A DNA stretch of 64,000 bases from Sternotherus odoratus (Eukaryota > Chordata > Testudines > Kinosternidae). The stretch is taken from NCBI GenBank assembly GCA_032164245.1, contig JAVMKO010000004.1, forward strand, positions 33,643,626 through 33,707,625, read 5' to 3'. Within the stretch, counting starts at the first letter, position 1. Each line of letters begins with the position of its first letter. The position numbers and the translations under genes are program-made. Under the pieces are notes generated by a model. It did not search any database, was not told where the DNA came from, and worked only from the letters and a program-made list of their open reading frames with translations. Positions 43,211 through 54,875 of this stretch are shown here, in pieces.

Positions 43211-44439
43211 GTTGTATCTATTTTTATAAGCCAAAAATCCATTCTTTCTTCAGATTGGTTAAATGATCCTACTACTTTGCACGTAGTGGTTTCTGTTTTC
43301 ATAGTGCTTTGGAAATGGGTAAATAATAATGGGGTAGGTGGCTTCCAGAAAGATGGATTAGTGTCAGGGGAGAGCTTTAGGCACCCTTTTTGGTTTTCTA
43401 GGTTGTGTATTTAGTCCTGTAAACCAGGCACAAGATAGCAACATTGTTGGTAGAAAGCATGCTCCAAGGTACAGGTGCTGCATGTGAAATCCCAGGGATG
43501 TACAATTTCTTCAGTCCTTTGTCTGTCTGTCTTTGCAATGGAGGTTTCTCAGTGCTGCCTGTTGGTGCCCCAAGTAGGACACATGACATGAGCACATGAA
43601 TCTCTGTGACTGATTACGCCAAGAGTCTACAGTCTTGAATTTTCACTTTTCTCCTGTCCATCCCCCTTAAATCTTTTCCCATTTTCTGTCACCACTTACA
43701 TGTTGGAACTGGCATGGAGAGGGTAGATAGAGTAACATTTACTTTTTTTTGTTTTTACTTCTTTACTGCAAATTGCATAGTGATTTTTTTTTTCTTCTGG
43801 AACTTGGGGGTCATATCAAAATTCCACACCCAGATCTTTCCTAATCCTTTTATTCCCTTATTTTTTGAGGGAAGGAAGTCCTTAAAATTCTCATTTAATG
43901 TTTTACCTTTAAATTCAGTGCCATTAGCATAGCATTCATGAGCATCCCGGTAAATCAAATCTGTGTGTGTGTGTGTGAAAGAGAGAGAGAGATGGAGAAT
44001 AAAGTTACAACAAGAGAAACAGATTTGTTTATAGCTTCCAAAAGATGTTTATAAACAGCTGCTCAAAACTTAGCTCATAAGTCACTTAATCACAACTGCA
44101 AAAACTCCACTTTTTTTTAAGTGTTATTGCAATTGATTCACAGCAGAGTACTTCAGCTCTTTAAAACCAAAATCTATTTCTTATTAAAATGCAACTTTCT
44201 AATGAAGAATTGAAATCATAACTATAAAACTCAGTTTACATTTTGTTTAAAATAATGTTTTGACGTCTAATCCATTAAAATTGCTTTTTTCCCCCAAGAT
44301 GCTTTATTTTTTCCCAATATCTTTCTCTATTTATCTTCCCTGCCTCTATTCAATTTTAAGAAAATATTGTGTTTAATCTTTACTGATAACCAACAGAAAT
44401 AGTTGCATTCTGTAGTAACTATGAAATGTGTTTGTTTTA

Positions 44440-44640
44440 CTATCCCTAGTTGGGCACTTGTTTAGTCCATACACGAGGATAGGGAAGGACTATCACCTAC
44501 ATTTTACTGGCAGGGGAACTAACACACAAATTAAGTGACTTGCCAAAAGTAACACAGGAAGCCAGCGGCAGAGCTTGGTTACTGAATTTATATATCCTGG
44601 GTTATAATAAAGTACCTTAACCACAACTCCTCCCTTTCAC
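44440..44640 (+). repeat. MIR-like SINE
   Basis: It contains ATTTTACTGGCAGGGGAACT, AAATTAAGTGACTTGCC, AAAAGTAACACAGGAAGC and GGCAGAGCTTGG in the order typical of the MIR core and 3' part. This is an old, diverged copy. Confidence 0.7.
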
Positions 44641-46265
44641 CAGATAGTGATGCAAACTGGTATCAAACTGGGCAGTGGAAAAACTACCTAAATATTTCAT
44701 CAGATCTAGATGTAAAACATTATGGTTGCGTGGTTTAAACACTTTCAATTGGGATATATGTCAATTATGCTTGCATGTTTGTATGCATTACAATGGTCTG
44801 AGAACATGAGCAAATATTTCTCAAGTAATACAGTGGTATAATGCCTAGCACTTACATAATGCTTATAAACTAGCTCAGTTTCCCAAAGGAAAGGAAGAAA
44901 GATTATATACTTCTACAGTGATGGTTATATGGGTGTAGGTTTGTGTACTATGCATACCCTAGAAACACCTTGTAATTAATTTATACACAGTGTATAAATT
45001 ACACTGTGTATGGGCAGTGTATGAAGTGGGGATCTTAAAAGGTGGAGGAAATATGATTTGAAAATGTTTAGTATGTAGCTAAGATAGCCATCCATGAGGG
45101 GTCCATTCTTCCTTAGCTGAAAGTCACAAGCTTAGCATGACTATTGTTTGAAAATGTACTGTATTAGTGCAAAGTGGCTTTTTTTTTAAAAGAAAAGTTT
45201 TGTCTAATTTCAGTGCATTTTTACTGGAACACTCAAAGGCACTTCTTAATGAGGGCTATTCTCTGCCAAACTTCAGCCATAGTCCAGCTGCTTCAGGGTT
45301 AAATCTGGCTTTTTTTCACCCTATAGAAAGTCACAACAAGAAGTGGAGGGAATATGGGTGTTTTCCACTTTGTTTTCAAACCACTCAATCATTTTGCCTG
45401 ACTTCAAAAAACAAAACAAAAAATCTCTTGTGAGCAAAGATTAGAGTCTAGATTAGACATTTTTGGGAGGCTATGAATAACTCAGAATGGGGTTAGAATG
45501 GAAATGCTTAGGCAACCTTCATTGTAAACTGGTAATACTAGCATTAGCTACAATATTTCCCCCTTTGGGATATTGATTAGCCTGGAGTTCTGTAATGGTG
45601 AACTTTTTGACATACAATGTTGAATGCAAGGATTATGTAGTTTAAATTATCCTTTAGACAAACCTGTTTCTTTTCCCAATCTGTCATGAGGGATGAAGAC
45701 ACTGTTTCCCTTTCCTGAGGGTGGCATTTGTTGATATTGGTGAACAGGTACCATTTGTTCCTGTAGCTAGTCCTTGGAGTCACTCGTGAGTAAAATTACA
45801 AGACTGAGAAGGTGTGATAAAATGGAATTGCAAATCTGAGTAACAACTTTTGAAATCTAAATGTACTTTTCCCAGAAGTGCGCTGCCCTGACCGTTTCAT
45901 GCTCTGTTATACTGTTGTGTATTCTTCTTCTGTGCTATTTAAAATGCCATTTATGTAAAGCTGTAGAAGCAGCGGTGTCCAATACGTTCATCACTAGGCA
46001 CATGTGGCGAATAGGCTATTGAATTGTGGCTAATGCATGAGCAATGCATGGGTGTATGAATCCACTTTCTCTGCAGTCAATTTTATAAAATCCAAGTAAA
46101 ATCTGGAGGCTGAGTTAAGCACGGTCAGTATGAATTATATACCAGATTTCAGGGTTATGTAGTAGTATGTAGTATGTTTGTAGTATGATTTTTAATCCTT
46201 TTTTATAATGTGGCAAATGAGAAAAATTCAAAACCACAAGTGTTGCTAGTATTGAATTTCTATTG

Positions 46266-46527
46266 GACATCTATTCAAAGTTTTTCTGCTGTGGCCCCTT
46301 TTGACTCTCCCGCCTCCACTTGCGGCCCCCCAGGATATGTCCGCCGAAATGCCACCGAATAGAAAGCTTCGCTTTCTGCGGCAGCATTTCGGCAGGACAA
46401 TAATAGACCACTTGCGAGTTCAGTGGTCTCCTGGGCGGGATGGGTGGCAGCACTGGGGACTTGCACACCCCTGGCGGTGGTCTCGTGCACCTCCAGGGGT
46501 TCGCGCACCCCACTTTGAAGACCACTG
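46266..46527 (-). mobile_element. hAT-type MITE ('GGTCTTCAAAGT' family)
   Basis: The inverted right end reads CAGTGGTCTTCAAAGTGGGG; the left end GACATCTATTCAAAGTTTTT is its diverged partner. The adjoining CTCTACAG and TTCTATTG are a weak 8-bp duplication. The interior resembles the element at 49087-49261 (both have a 'TTCTGCGGC' block followed by a GGTGG/GGCAG block). Confidence 0.65.
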
Positions 46528-47338
46528 CTCTACAGAGTGCCTTGCTGATGGCCTGTTTGTGCTGCCAGGCCTTCCTGGTTATCACTATTTCATCAAAGAG
46601 AGGTGAAGGCAACATGTCACAGCAGTAATGTGAGCCAGTAACTTTCAAATCACACTTCTGTGCTCAAGTTCACTTTAAAAGTCTTAGCCTACAGCCCCAC
46701 TGCAATGGCAACCAACACGTATAGCTGTGTGGGGAGGAGAAGTTTTGGTTAGGACACTGGAGACAAATTTCAAGTGATATGGCATTAGCAGCACTAACTG
46801 AGACAAAACAGAACCTTTTGAGGGTTTTTTAAATTTAAGATCTCCATTTGAAAGACCCATCTTAGATTCTGGTATTTGGTTTATAGATGTATACTAAAAG
46901 CTGTGTTGGGTTTTTTTTGTTTTTGTTTTTTTTAAAGTACTATGGATGGAACTATTGGGAATTTCCAATAACTGTGCACAGCTAAGAACTTTGCAACTAC
47001 ATAGTTAATACAATATTAAAAGTAATCTCTTGGTAACAACAAATTATTTTGAGTCATTGGAATATTATTCTTCCTTCCCATTTTTCTTATTTGTTTCCTG
47101 AAATTTTATTGTTTTGTAGTGTTGTGAATTTCACAATTCTATGTTACACTGAGAAGTATCTTACAGCTCAGGTAGTCTGACTGGAATCTGTTGCTCTGTT
47201 CTCACGGCAAGGGGCTACTTGCTGTAAAGGTAATAGAATCAGGCCCCTAATTTGTAAAGGGGCATTTTATTTTAAAGCAAACTTAAAATTTCAAGCTTTC
47301 TGGCCTGTCTTTCAAATTTACCTGTGAACCGAAATAAG

Positions 47339-47460
47339 TAGGGTGACCAGACAGCAAGTGTGAAAAATGGGGGTGTGTGGGAGATAATAGGAACCCATAT
47401 AAAGGAAAGACCCCAAAATTGGGACTATCCCTATAAAATCAGGACATCTGGTCTCCCTAG
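47339..47460. mobile_element. Short TIR MITE ('AGGGTGACCAGA' family)
   Basis: The left end TAGGGTGACCAGACAGCAAG and the inverted right end CTAGGGAGACCAGATGTCC are mirrored. About 120 bp, with 'AAAATTGGGACTATCCC' inside. Related termini occur at 24159-24586. Confidence 0.75.
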
Positions 47461-48094
47461 AAATAACACACTGCATCATAACCTATTTTCCTAATGTACT
47501 GATTTGCTTATAGCACATGTGAAATAATCCTTGGGATTTACCTAGTTTATTCAGATAACTTCTCCATTGGTTTGTAATGAGACATTAAGTATGAATTCAT
47601 TCTATTTGGATTTCAATAAATTCTTGTTAAAACTAAAGCTAGGAATCTATTTTTACTTGTGAGTTACATGTTGTAATTCCTCCATGACCTAATTCAGCCT
47701 ACTGAGTCCTTTAACTAGGAACCCCAAGTGGGAAAGGAATGAAATACTTGCTTTGCAGCTCAGAGTCCATGATAAGAACTAAGCAGGATCATGTGGGAGC
47801 ACGTGTCACTGGATAACAAACCAGCACTGTTCGATCTCAGTGTTCCTTTTATCCCCTTGATTCCAGGACAGCTGGCTCTTATTTACCAATTAAACCAATG
47901 CACTCAAAAGGGATTCCTGAAAAAAGCAACAAGGGAAGAATTTGATTTAACCCATACTTCACTTCACTTCTCTTAAATCTAGATACAAGTGCATAGTATA
48001 TGGGCAACAAATGCTTGGGATATTGCTGAATAACTCATTAGGTTAAGAGACAAAATGGATAAGGTCTTTTATTGGACCATCTACCCACAACTCT

Positions 48095-48818
48095 TCAGCG
48101 CCTCCCAAACTTAAAGGTTCTCGGGTCTGCCTGATTTTTCAGGGACTCACACTTTAGCGTTCCAGGTATCGCCGCAGATCAACCCAAGAGTTAGGACAGG
48201 CTGAATGAGTGCCCGGTGTACACTTCCTTCCTCTTGTCCGTCTATGGTGATCCTGGAGTCATCCAAAGGTGTGTCCCATCTGGGTCGCCAGAATTGTTGC
48301 ACAAATGGCTCGTTTCCTTTGGAGGTGTCCCAATTTACCTTCAAAGAACAGGCAGGCCTTGGAGAGAGCTTGAATGCAAAAGTTTATTCGCTAGCGAAGT
48401 GAAGCCACAGAGATAGCTCTCAAATTATGGCTTCCCCTCATACATCATTACAAGACTTTTTATATGGTTCTTTACATGGAGGAGGAGGCAAGAAGGGCCT
48501 CATGCAAATTAACAGGTGAAAAACATGATGTTGTTTCCTATCTATTTACTTATTTGTCTGGAAAGAACAAGACGTACAAACACAAAAAGTTCCTATCATG
48601 AAATGGTACATATGGGGTAAAAATACATGCAGATATGAGCTAAAACATACGTGGTAGGACAAATGTATGAAATATACAGGACAAGATAGGAGTTTGAACC
48701 CTGTGAGGCCCAGTAGTGCCTCCAGGAATGCATAACACAAGATAAGAATTTAAAGCAGCCCAGAGCTAGTTACACAGCTTCAGTAAGACATTTTCCTATA
48801 TTTTAACCTTTTCTTACA
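48095..48818 (-). mobile_element. Endogenous retrovirus LTR and leader (fragment)
   Basis: On the minus strand the segment 48818-48295 has LTR features: TGTAAGAAAAGG start, TATA-like TATAAAAAG (48456-48464), AATAAA (48383-48388), and an end in CAACA. Four bases further is TGGCGACCCAGATGGGAC (48273-48290), placed like a primer-binding site; I cannot name the tRNA with confidence. About 200 bases of leader follow, then the similarity is lost. No gag, pol or env frame is present, so the copy is defective. Confidence 0.6.
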
Positions 48819-49335
48819 CCTCTGAGGTGCTTGTTTCATCTGTCCCAACCATTCTGTTAGCAGGCCTCCTGCAAGGTTCTGCCACTTGTGGGCAGCTCCT
48901 AGCGCCGCTTCTCGCCATTGAGTCCCCTTTCCCCGAGGACCTGGAGCAGGATCAGCATTTTGAAGACCAGGTCCCCTGCCTGGGCACATGGCCCTTTGCG
49001 CCTAAGTCCCGCCCCCAGATTGTGCCACCTCAGAGGTTCTCTTGATTTAGGCCAACCTGACAGTCAGCACCTGCCATCCTCTAACCCAGCACTCTATAGT
49101 TTCTGTTCTGCGGCCCCTTTTCCCTTTCTGCTTTCTTTCTGCGGCATTTTGGTGGGACAAAAAAAGACCGCAATTTCGGCGGTCTCCCGAGCGGGATCGA
49201 CGGCAGCGCCAGGGTCTCGCACACCCCCAGGGGTGCGCTCAACCCACTTTGAAGACCACCGCTCTAACCTGAAGTCTCGCATCAGCCATGAGCTAACGCA
49301 GCCTCTCTCTCACACCAAACACCCTCCCTCTTGAA
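48819..49335 (-). repeat. Dispersed repeat, copy with hAT insertion
   Basis: It is homologous in inverse orientation to 55565-55921: shared blocks are 'CTCTGAGGTGCTTGTTTCAT', 'GGACCTGGAGCAG' versus its inverse, and 'CTCTCTCTCACACCAAAC'. The copy here is split by the hAT element at 49087-49261, which is absent in the other copy. I do not know the family. Confidence 0.75.
49087..49261 (-). mobile_element. hAT-type MITE with 8-bp TSD CTCTAACC
   Basis: CTCTAACC is present at 49079-49086 and again at 49262-49269. The inverted right end reads CGGTGGTCTTCAAAGTGGG, the same family as 46266-46527. The empty site is visible in the other copy of the host repeat (near 55645), where 'CCTCTTATCTGAAG' (inverse) runs through without the insert. 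Confidence 0.85.
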
Positions 49336-49569
49336 CCAATTCCGGGCCAGTCCATATCATCAGGTTTCAGATCTCTCATAGCGTGACATTCATCCCCTAA
49401 GAAGGAAGAAGCTGGTGCACCTGTGACTCATAAACTGCAGTTTTCTTCACAGTTTTCTTCACAACATTAGCAAAATTAATACCTATACAGTGAATTATAT
49501 CATTATGCACCCTCACCAAAATTAATCTCTAAATCTCTCCCACCTCATAGAATCTCAGTGTTAGTAAAA

Positions 49570-49790
49570 AATCTGTTTAGTGCTTTTCTTCAGTAGATCT
49601 CAAAACACTTTACAAATGAGGTGAGTATAATCAGCTCCCGTCCCCCCTTTCCTTTTAGATGGGCAGGGCTACTGGCACAAGGAAGTGAAGTGACAGCCAA
49701 TGGACCAGCAGCAGAGCCAGGAATAGAAACCAGGTTTCCTGAATCCCAGGCCAGTATTCTAAACCGGTAGACAACACTACCTCACGTGTT
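49570..49790 (+). repeat. MIR-like SINE
   Basis: It includes AAAACACTTTACAAATGAGG, AAGTGAAGTGACAGCC, CAGCAGCAGAGCCAGGAAT and 'AACCAGGTTTCCTGAATCCC', in MIR order. Old and diverged. Confidence 0.65.
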
Positions 49791-50269
49791 GAAAATTAAG
49801 TAAATTTAGTAAATTTCTCAGAAATCTACTTTTTAGAAACATTCTGAATGGGAAAGGTGCAGTAACCAGAGGACCTTGCTAGTTTTAGGCCAATCTTATC
49901 ACAGCCACAATCATATATTGCGCTCAGGAAGTGAGCCCTAGGGCCTGCAGATCTCAAGCTATCTATATGCTTGTAAACAGCGAAGAAACCAACCAAACTC
50001 CTATTCTTGTGCAACTTAGAAGCTCCAGGAGGGCAACTTTATGCACCTAAGTGGCAGTGAGATCGTCATCCTCAAAGTCACACTGCAGTCTGCCAAAATG
50101 TGTAATCCAAGAAAGAATCAAGCTTGCACCACTACAGGATTGTTACTTCCAATGACCAAATGAAAAGGGTAAAAAGATGTTGATTAAATTAAAAGTAATG
50201 ATACCAAAATTCTTCACAAGTTTTCCAGATTCCTTTTTCTTTAGCCAAAGAAAGAACTGAGACTATACT

Positions 50270-51420
50270 TGAATGTACATTTTATTAATCGAATTACATA
50301 AATAGTAATAAATACATTCATAAATAAGCAGTTACAGAAAGAAAAGCAATGTGACATGACAGTCAAAGTTCAGTCCAAGCATTTAACATGAAGTAGTCCA
50401 ACTTTTATCAAATAGGTATAATCAGACCTAGTTAATTCATTTCACATATCATCAAATGGCAATTATAGCAAAATCATCTTAATACACCCAAGAATTAACT
50501 ACCAGTGTAAATCTTTTAAGACAGGTTATTGTTCAAAACTTAAGTGGAAGAAGTAGAAGTTTTCCACAATTGTTACACTTTGAAAAGCTCAATAAGGTTT
50601 AAGGGATCCCCTACAGCTGCAGAAATGCTAACCTCTCTGGAGACATCTTAATTCTGCCTGGTCATCTTCATCCAAGATTTTGGAATTAGGAATGACAGTA
50701 AGAACTGCGGTAGTCAGGTGGGTCTTGCATCCCTGTTGAGCTTTAAATTCAAACCTCAGTGCTTTCCAACACCAACCCTAAATTAATTTTCACACCAATC
50801 AAATGCACCAAACAGGCAACCTCGGCTTTACCCTTTAAATACATCTACTAATGTACGTACACAAAAACATCTAAAATTGCCAACAATTCCATACCTGAAA
50901 AAATTCATAATCACCATATAATGCACCTCTACCCAAATTCCAAAACTTAACAGAAAAATACCTACCCAGAACATCCACATCATCATCCTCTGAATTCAAT
51001 ACGCATAAAAACTATTAAAACACCACTATTGCCTCCTACATCAACAGACACAACCAATAAAAATACTCTAACTTCTGACAACATAGGTGCAAAGTCAAAA
51101 TTGAATGTGTGGTACACTTTGTTTGGTGTAAAAGTTTAAGTAGAGTAGCTGTTTGAAAGCTTTGAATTGGGGGTTGTACCAGACAGTTTCAAGCACATTT
51201 AGTTTTGTTTGCTTCCTTTTTAAAAAATGTCTGAGAAATACACAAGTTAGGTGTTACCCGGCGTAAATGTTAATCTTGTGAAACTTCATGTTGTTTGAAG
51301 AGTGTTCTGTGGGAAATTGAGGGTGAGTGAAGAATACAAATGTATGCTCTCCCATAAGTTAAATCTGTGCACTTCCAGTAGTAAATGATGATTAATTAAT
51401 AGTAAGCTATGATTCTATAG
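50270..51420. other. AT-rich stretch with a very G-poor part
   Basis: No gene or known repeat was recognised. In 50821-51060 I counted 13 G and 69 C in 240 bases on the + strand, a strong skew absent from neighbouring DNA. It could be an inserted mitochondrial segment or a heavily mutated retroelement; I could not match it to a mitochondrial gene. Confidence 0.4.
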
Positions 51421-52261
51421 AACTTGTGTTTTTGAGGTCTCGACATTTCAGATATACAGTTATGCCTTGGTACAGGGCAGTTAAATTCATTAGCCAGCTA
51501 ATAAAGACACAAAGGAAATCAGAGATACAAACTCTTCTTACGGAGAAGTCAAGCTACTCATGTTACTGGGGCCTGATTACAAGAGGGTATATGTACCCAA
51601 AAATCCATTCCTTTTCCTCCATCTTCTTTTCTCTCCTCTGGGTATAGCACTCATAACACTTCTTTCTTCTCCACTTGTGCTTCAAGATGACTGTAAAGAA
51701 AAAGGGAGCACAAGGCATGTGCAAGTGAGAACCCCTTTGCACAACTCCACATCCCTGACTCAAAATCATTGTAAATTAATGATGCAGTGTTCTTTTTCTG
51801 GATCTGCAGACACCCTCGCTATTTAGGCCCAAGACATTTCCAGATGCTCCTCAGACACTTCCAGAAGGATATCCCCCCCGTCCCAAGCCACACTGGGTGA
51901 GAAAAGTACTGAACCTATTCTCCTCAAAAGCCACAATCTCCAGATCTCCCCATGACAACTATTACACCAGGCAGTCTCCATACAAAGTCAAAAGGAATGA
52001 ACTGATGAAGGGCAGTAAGGAATGAATTGACAAGAAATGCTAATTCAAGGTGACACGGTGTACTGCCTGGATTGACTTTGTCCAAAACCGCCACAGGACA
52101 CTCCCTTTTGGAACTCACCAGCAACAGCATCTCCGGTCTCCAAAAGTTCAGCGGGTGGGTAGAAAGCTGGAGACTTGGCTGCAGAATTCCAAGCACGTTG
52201 GAACCGCTGATCGAAGGGCCAGAACTATGGACACAGTCTCATGGGGGCACCATAAATAGTA

Positions 52262-53230
52262 GCTGATGAGACATGTACCCTGGTTACAGGGTGCTCACTC
52301 AGGGCAGCTGGCGGCACTTGGCCTAGTGCCAAGAGCCTGGAGGGCAAAGACCTGATCCCTGATTACGGGGCGGTCGCTCGCAGCAGGCTTCGAAGACAGC
52401 ACAAGGCCAAGAGACCCTAACGGCCTCGGAGACGCAAACCCTGGTTACAGGGCGGTCAAGCTGCCCATGTTACTGAAATGAGGTTAATCCCCCAGATTTC
52501 AAAAGCCAGATGCAACCTGTACCCCGATTACAGGGTGGTCGCCGGCATTAGCCCAATAGCAGAGACCCTAACCTGAATTACAGGAAGGTCAAGCTGTCAA
52601 AGTAGCAAAGTCCCACTCTCGAGAGACTTGTGACATGTCCCCTGATTACAGGGTTGTCACGCTGACTAGTGGGGCAGAGCACGGCGTAAAGCCAAATGAG
52701 CAAAGAGGGCAGAGACCCGGACCCTAGTTACAGGGCGGTCACATTGCTCAACTTACAAAGAACTCCATGCCCCTCCAAAGATAGGGGGAAGTGACTTGCA
52801 CCCTTTTACAGGGCAGTCACCCTCAGTAGCCAGCTAACAGAGACCCAAACGGCCTCAGAGATGCAACCCCTGGTGACAGGGAGGTCAAGCTGCCCATGTT
52901 ACTGAAATGACGTCAATCCCCCAGATTTCAAAAGCCAGATGCAACCCGTACCCCGATTACAGGGTGGTCGCTGGCATCAGCCAAAGAGCAGAGACCCTAA
53001 CCTGAATTACAGGAAGGTCAAGCTGTCAAAGTACCAACAAGCTCGGGATGTCCCATTCTAGAGAGCCTTGTGACATGTACCCTGTTTACAGGGTTGTCAT
53101 GCTGAGGAGTGGGGCAGAACATTGCATAATGCCAGATTAGCAAGTGTGTAGAGCCCCGACCCTGGTTACAGGGTTATCAAGTTGCCCAAATACTAGGAAA
53201 TACTCTACTTTGTTTTACCTAATCACCCTG
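52262..53230 (-). repeat. Dyad subrepeats of left arm
   Basis: This is a tandem of about 50-85-bp units, each with a version of CCTGATTACAGGG (inverse of CCCTGTAATCAGG) and flanking GGTC/GTCAC. Examples are 'TGATTACAGGGTTGTCAC' near 52642 and 'CTAGTTACAGGGCGGTCAC' near 52724. A higher period of about 430-440 bp is visible, for example 'CCCCCAGATTTCAAAAGCC' at about 52491 and 52918. Confidence 0.9.
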
Positions 53231-53964
53231 ATTATGGCCCAATAGTTGCCATCAGCTCACTAAAAGGAGCTCAACCTGAAGAAAACAGAAGTGGAGTGAT
53301 AGTCTCCTGTGTACTAAAAGATGATATCTGGCCCATAGTCTTCTCTTTTTTGGGGAGGAGGAAGGTAAATATATTAATACCCTTTCAGCTCTTTTTCCAA
53401 TTCTGAGGAGAGTAAATAAAAAGAACTGCAGTGATTTAACTTAAAGAACTCAAAATAAACAAATTAAGAAATAACAATGTTCACTCCCATTTGTAGCACA
53501 TTCTCTCCCATACACATACATACAAAATAAAGGGGGATTTCCCAGAACAGAAAGAGAGCTTATTGCAATAGGTTACTTGACCCTCAGTGTTAAACTTGAC
53601 CAGTCTTCCTCCCCTCCAAAAAGAAAGGGAAGAGGCCTAAGACCTGAACCCTGCTTACAGGGCAGTCATGCTGTTCAATGGATTAAGAGGCTCAAGGTCA
53701 CCGAACACACAGTGTAATTAGATGACTAGAGGCCTGATTAGAAGCAGGTTACTGTGACCAGAGTCCCTTTCCTTTGTCTCCATCTTCAGTGACTTGTCTT
53801 CTTTCTACCTCTTTGCCTTACATTCCTGAACCTTTCTTCTTGTCCACTTTGCTTCAAGCTGCGTGAAACAGAGAGAGGGAGCACAGAGACATGTGTTAGT
53901 CAGGTGCCCTTACAACTCCACATATCTCAGATGTGGATTTTCCCCTCCTGAGTGAGAAAAGTAC

Positions 53965-54870
53965 CAAATATTTCGCGCTGAGCTCCTCCCCTGCATCACC
54001 TCAGCCATTCCCACTGAGGCTCTGAACCACCCCTTCAGAATCACCTCCGCATTTCCCACCCAGGCTCCGCCCCTTCCTAGTCACCTCCGCCTTTCCCCCA
54101 GGCTCCGCCCCTTCCAAATCACCTCAGCTTTTCCCGCCAAAACTCTGACACCCCCCACCCTTCATAGTCACTTCAGTTTTTCCCGCCCAGGCTCTGACAC
54201 CACTGCACTTCTCCCCACTTCAGAGGCACCTCAGTATTTCCCACTTATGCTCTGACCCCTCCCCCCTTCAGAGTCACCTCAGAGCATTTCCCGCCCAGGC
54301 TCTGAGCGTCCTCCCGCCCCTCCAGAGTCACCTCAGCGTTTCCCACCCGGGCTCCGCCCCTTCAGAGTCACCTCAGCCTTTCCCGCCAAAACTCTGACAC
54401 TCCCCACCCTTCATAGACACTTCAGTTTTTCCCGCCCAGGCTCTGACACCGCTGCACTTCTCCCCACTTCAGAGGCACCTCAGTATTTCCCGCCCAAACT
54501 CTGACACACACACAGCGATTCAGAGTCACCTCAGCTTTTCCCACCCAGGATGTGACACACCCCCTACCCTCCCTACAGAGTCACCTCAGAGCATTTCCCG
54601 CCCAGGCTCTGAGTGTCCCCCCGCCCCTCCAGAGTCACCTCAGCGTTTCCCACCCGGGCTCCAACCCCCCCTCTTCAGAATCACCTCAGAGTTTCCCGCC
54701 CAGGCTCTGACTGCTCCCCCCTTCAGAGTCACTTCAGCTTTTCCTGCCCAGGCTCTGACACCCCCTATGCCCTTCAGAGTCACCTCAGCTTTTCTCACTT
54801 ATGCTCCGACCCCTCCCCTCTTCAGAGTCACCTCAGGATTTCCTGCCCAGGCTCCAGAAGCCAAAAGATA
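53965..54870 (+). repeat. Minisatellite rich in E2F-like motifs
   Basis: This is a tandem of about 50-60-bp units: CAGAGTCACCTCAGC, a TTTCCCGCCCAGG block, CTCTGAC, then a C-rich spacer. TTTCCCGCC occurs exactly at 54130, 54179, 54287, 54379, 54428, 54486, 54594 and 54692. GGCTCCGCCCCTTC (GC-box-like) occurs near 54064, 54101 and 54351. Open frames through it are artefacts. Confidence 0.85.
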
Positions 54871-54875
54871 CAGCA

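Larger units (their letters stand above)
43211..48060. other. Downstream intergenic region, no gene recognised
   Basis: The stretch holds a (TG)n-(GA)n microsatellite (43962-43992), a MIR-like SINE (44440-44640), a 23-base near-perfect palindrome AATTTATACAC-A-GTGTATAAATT (44978-45000), a hAT copy (46266-46527) and a TIR MITE (47339-47460). No open frame looks conserved. Confidence 0.65.
51425..54875 (-). repeat. Left arm of giant inverted repeat
   Basis: Read in inverse, this stretch matches the right arm (56560-59400 and its continuation) block by block. From the outside: decayed dyad subrepeats (51425-51560), core segment (51560-52260), dyad subrepeats (52262-53230), an AT-rich segment (53230-53640), a diverged core end (53640-53960), and a minisatellite (53965-54870). 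The left arm has roughly one more 440-bp block of dyad subrepeats than the corresponding stretch of the right arm. It is more diverged than the monomers beyond 58740 are from each other. Confidence 0.85.

Noticed and set aside
44978..45000. Palindrome AATTTATACAC-A-GTGTATAAATT
   Set aside because: AT-rich palindromes of this size arise often in such DNA; there is no repeat family or flanking signal to support a function.
50270..50640. Possible 3' UTR of a minus-strand gene (ATTTTATTAAT on the + strand gives AATAAA on the minus strand)
   Set aside because: No coding exon could be found to the right on the minus strand before the satellite region, and AATAAA is common in AT-rich DNA.
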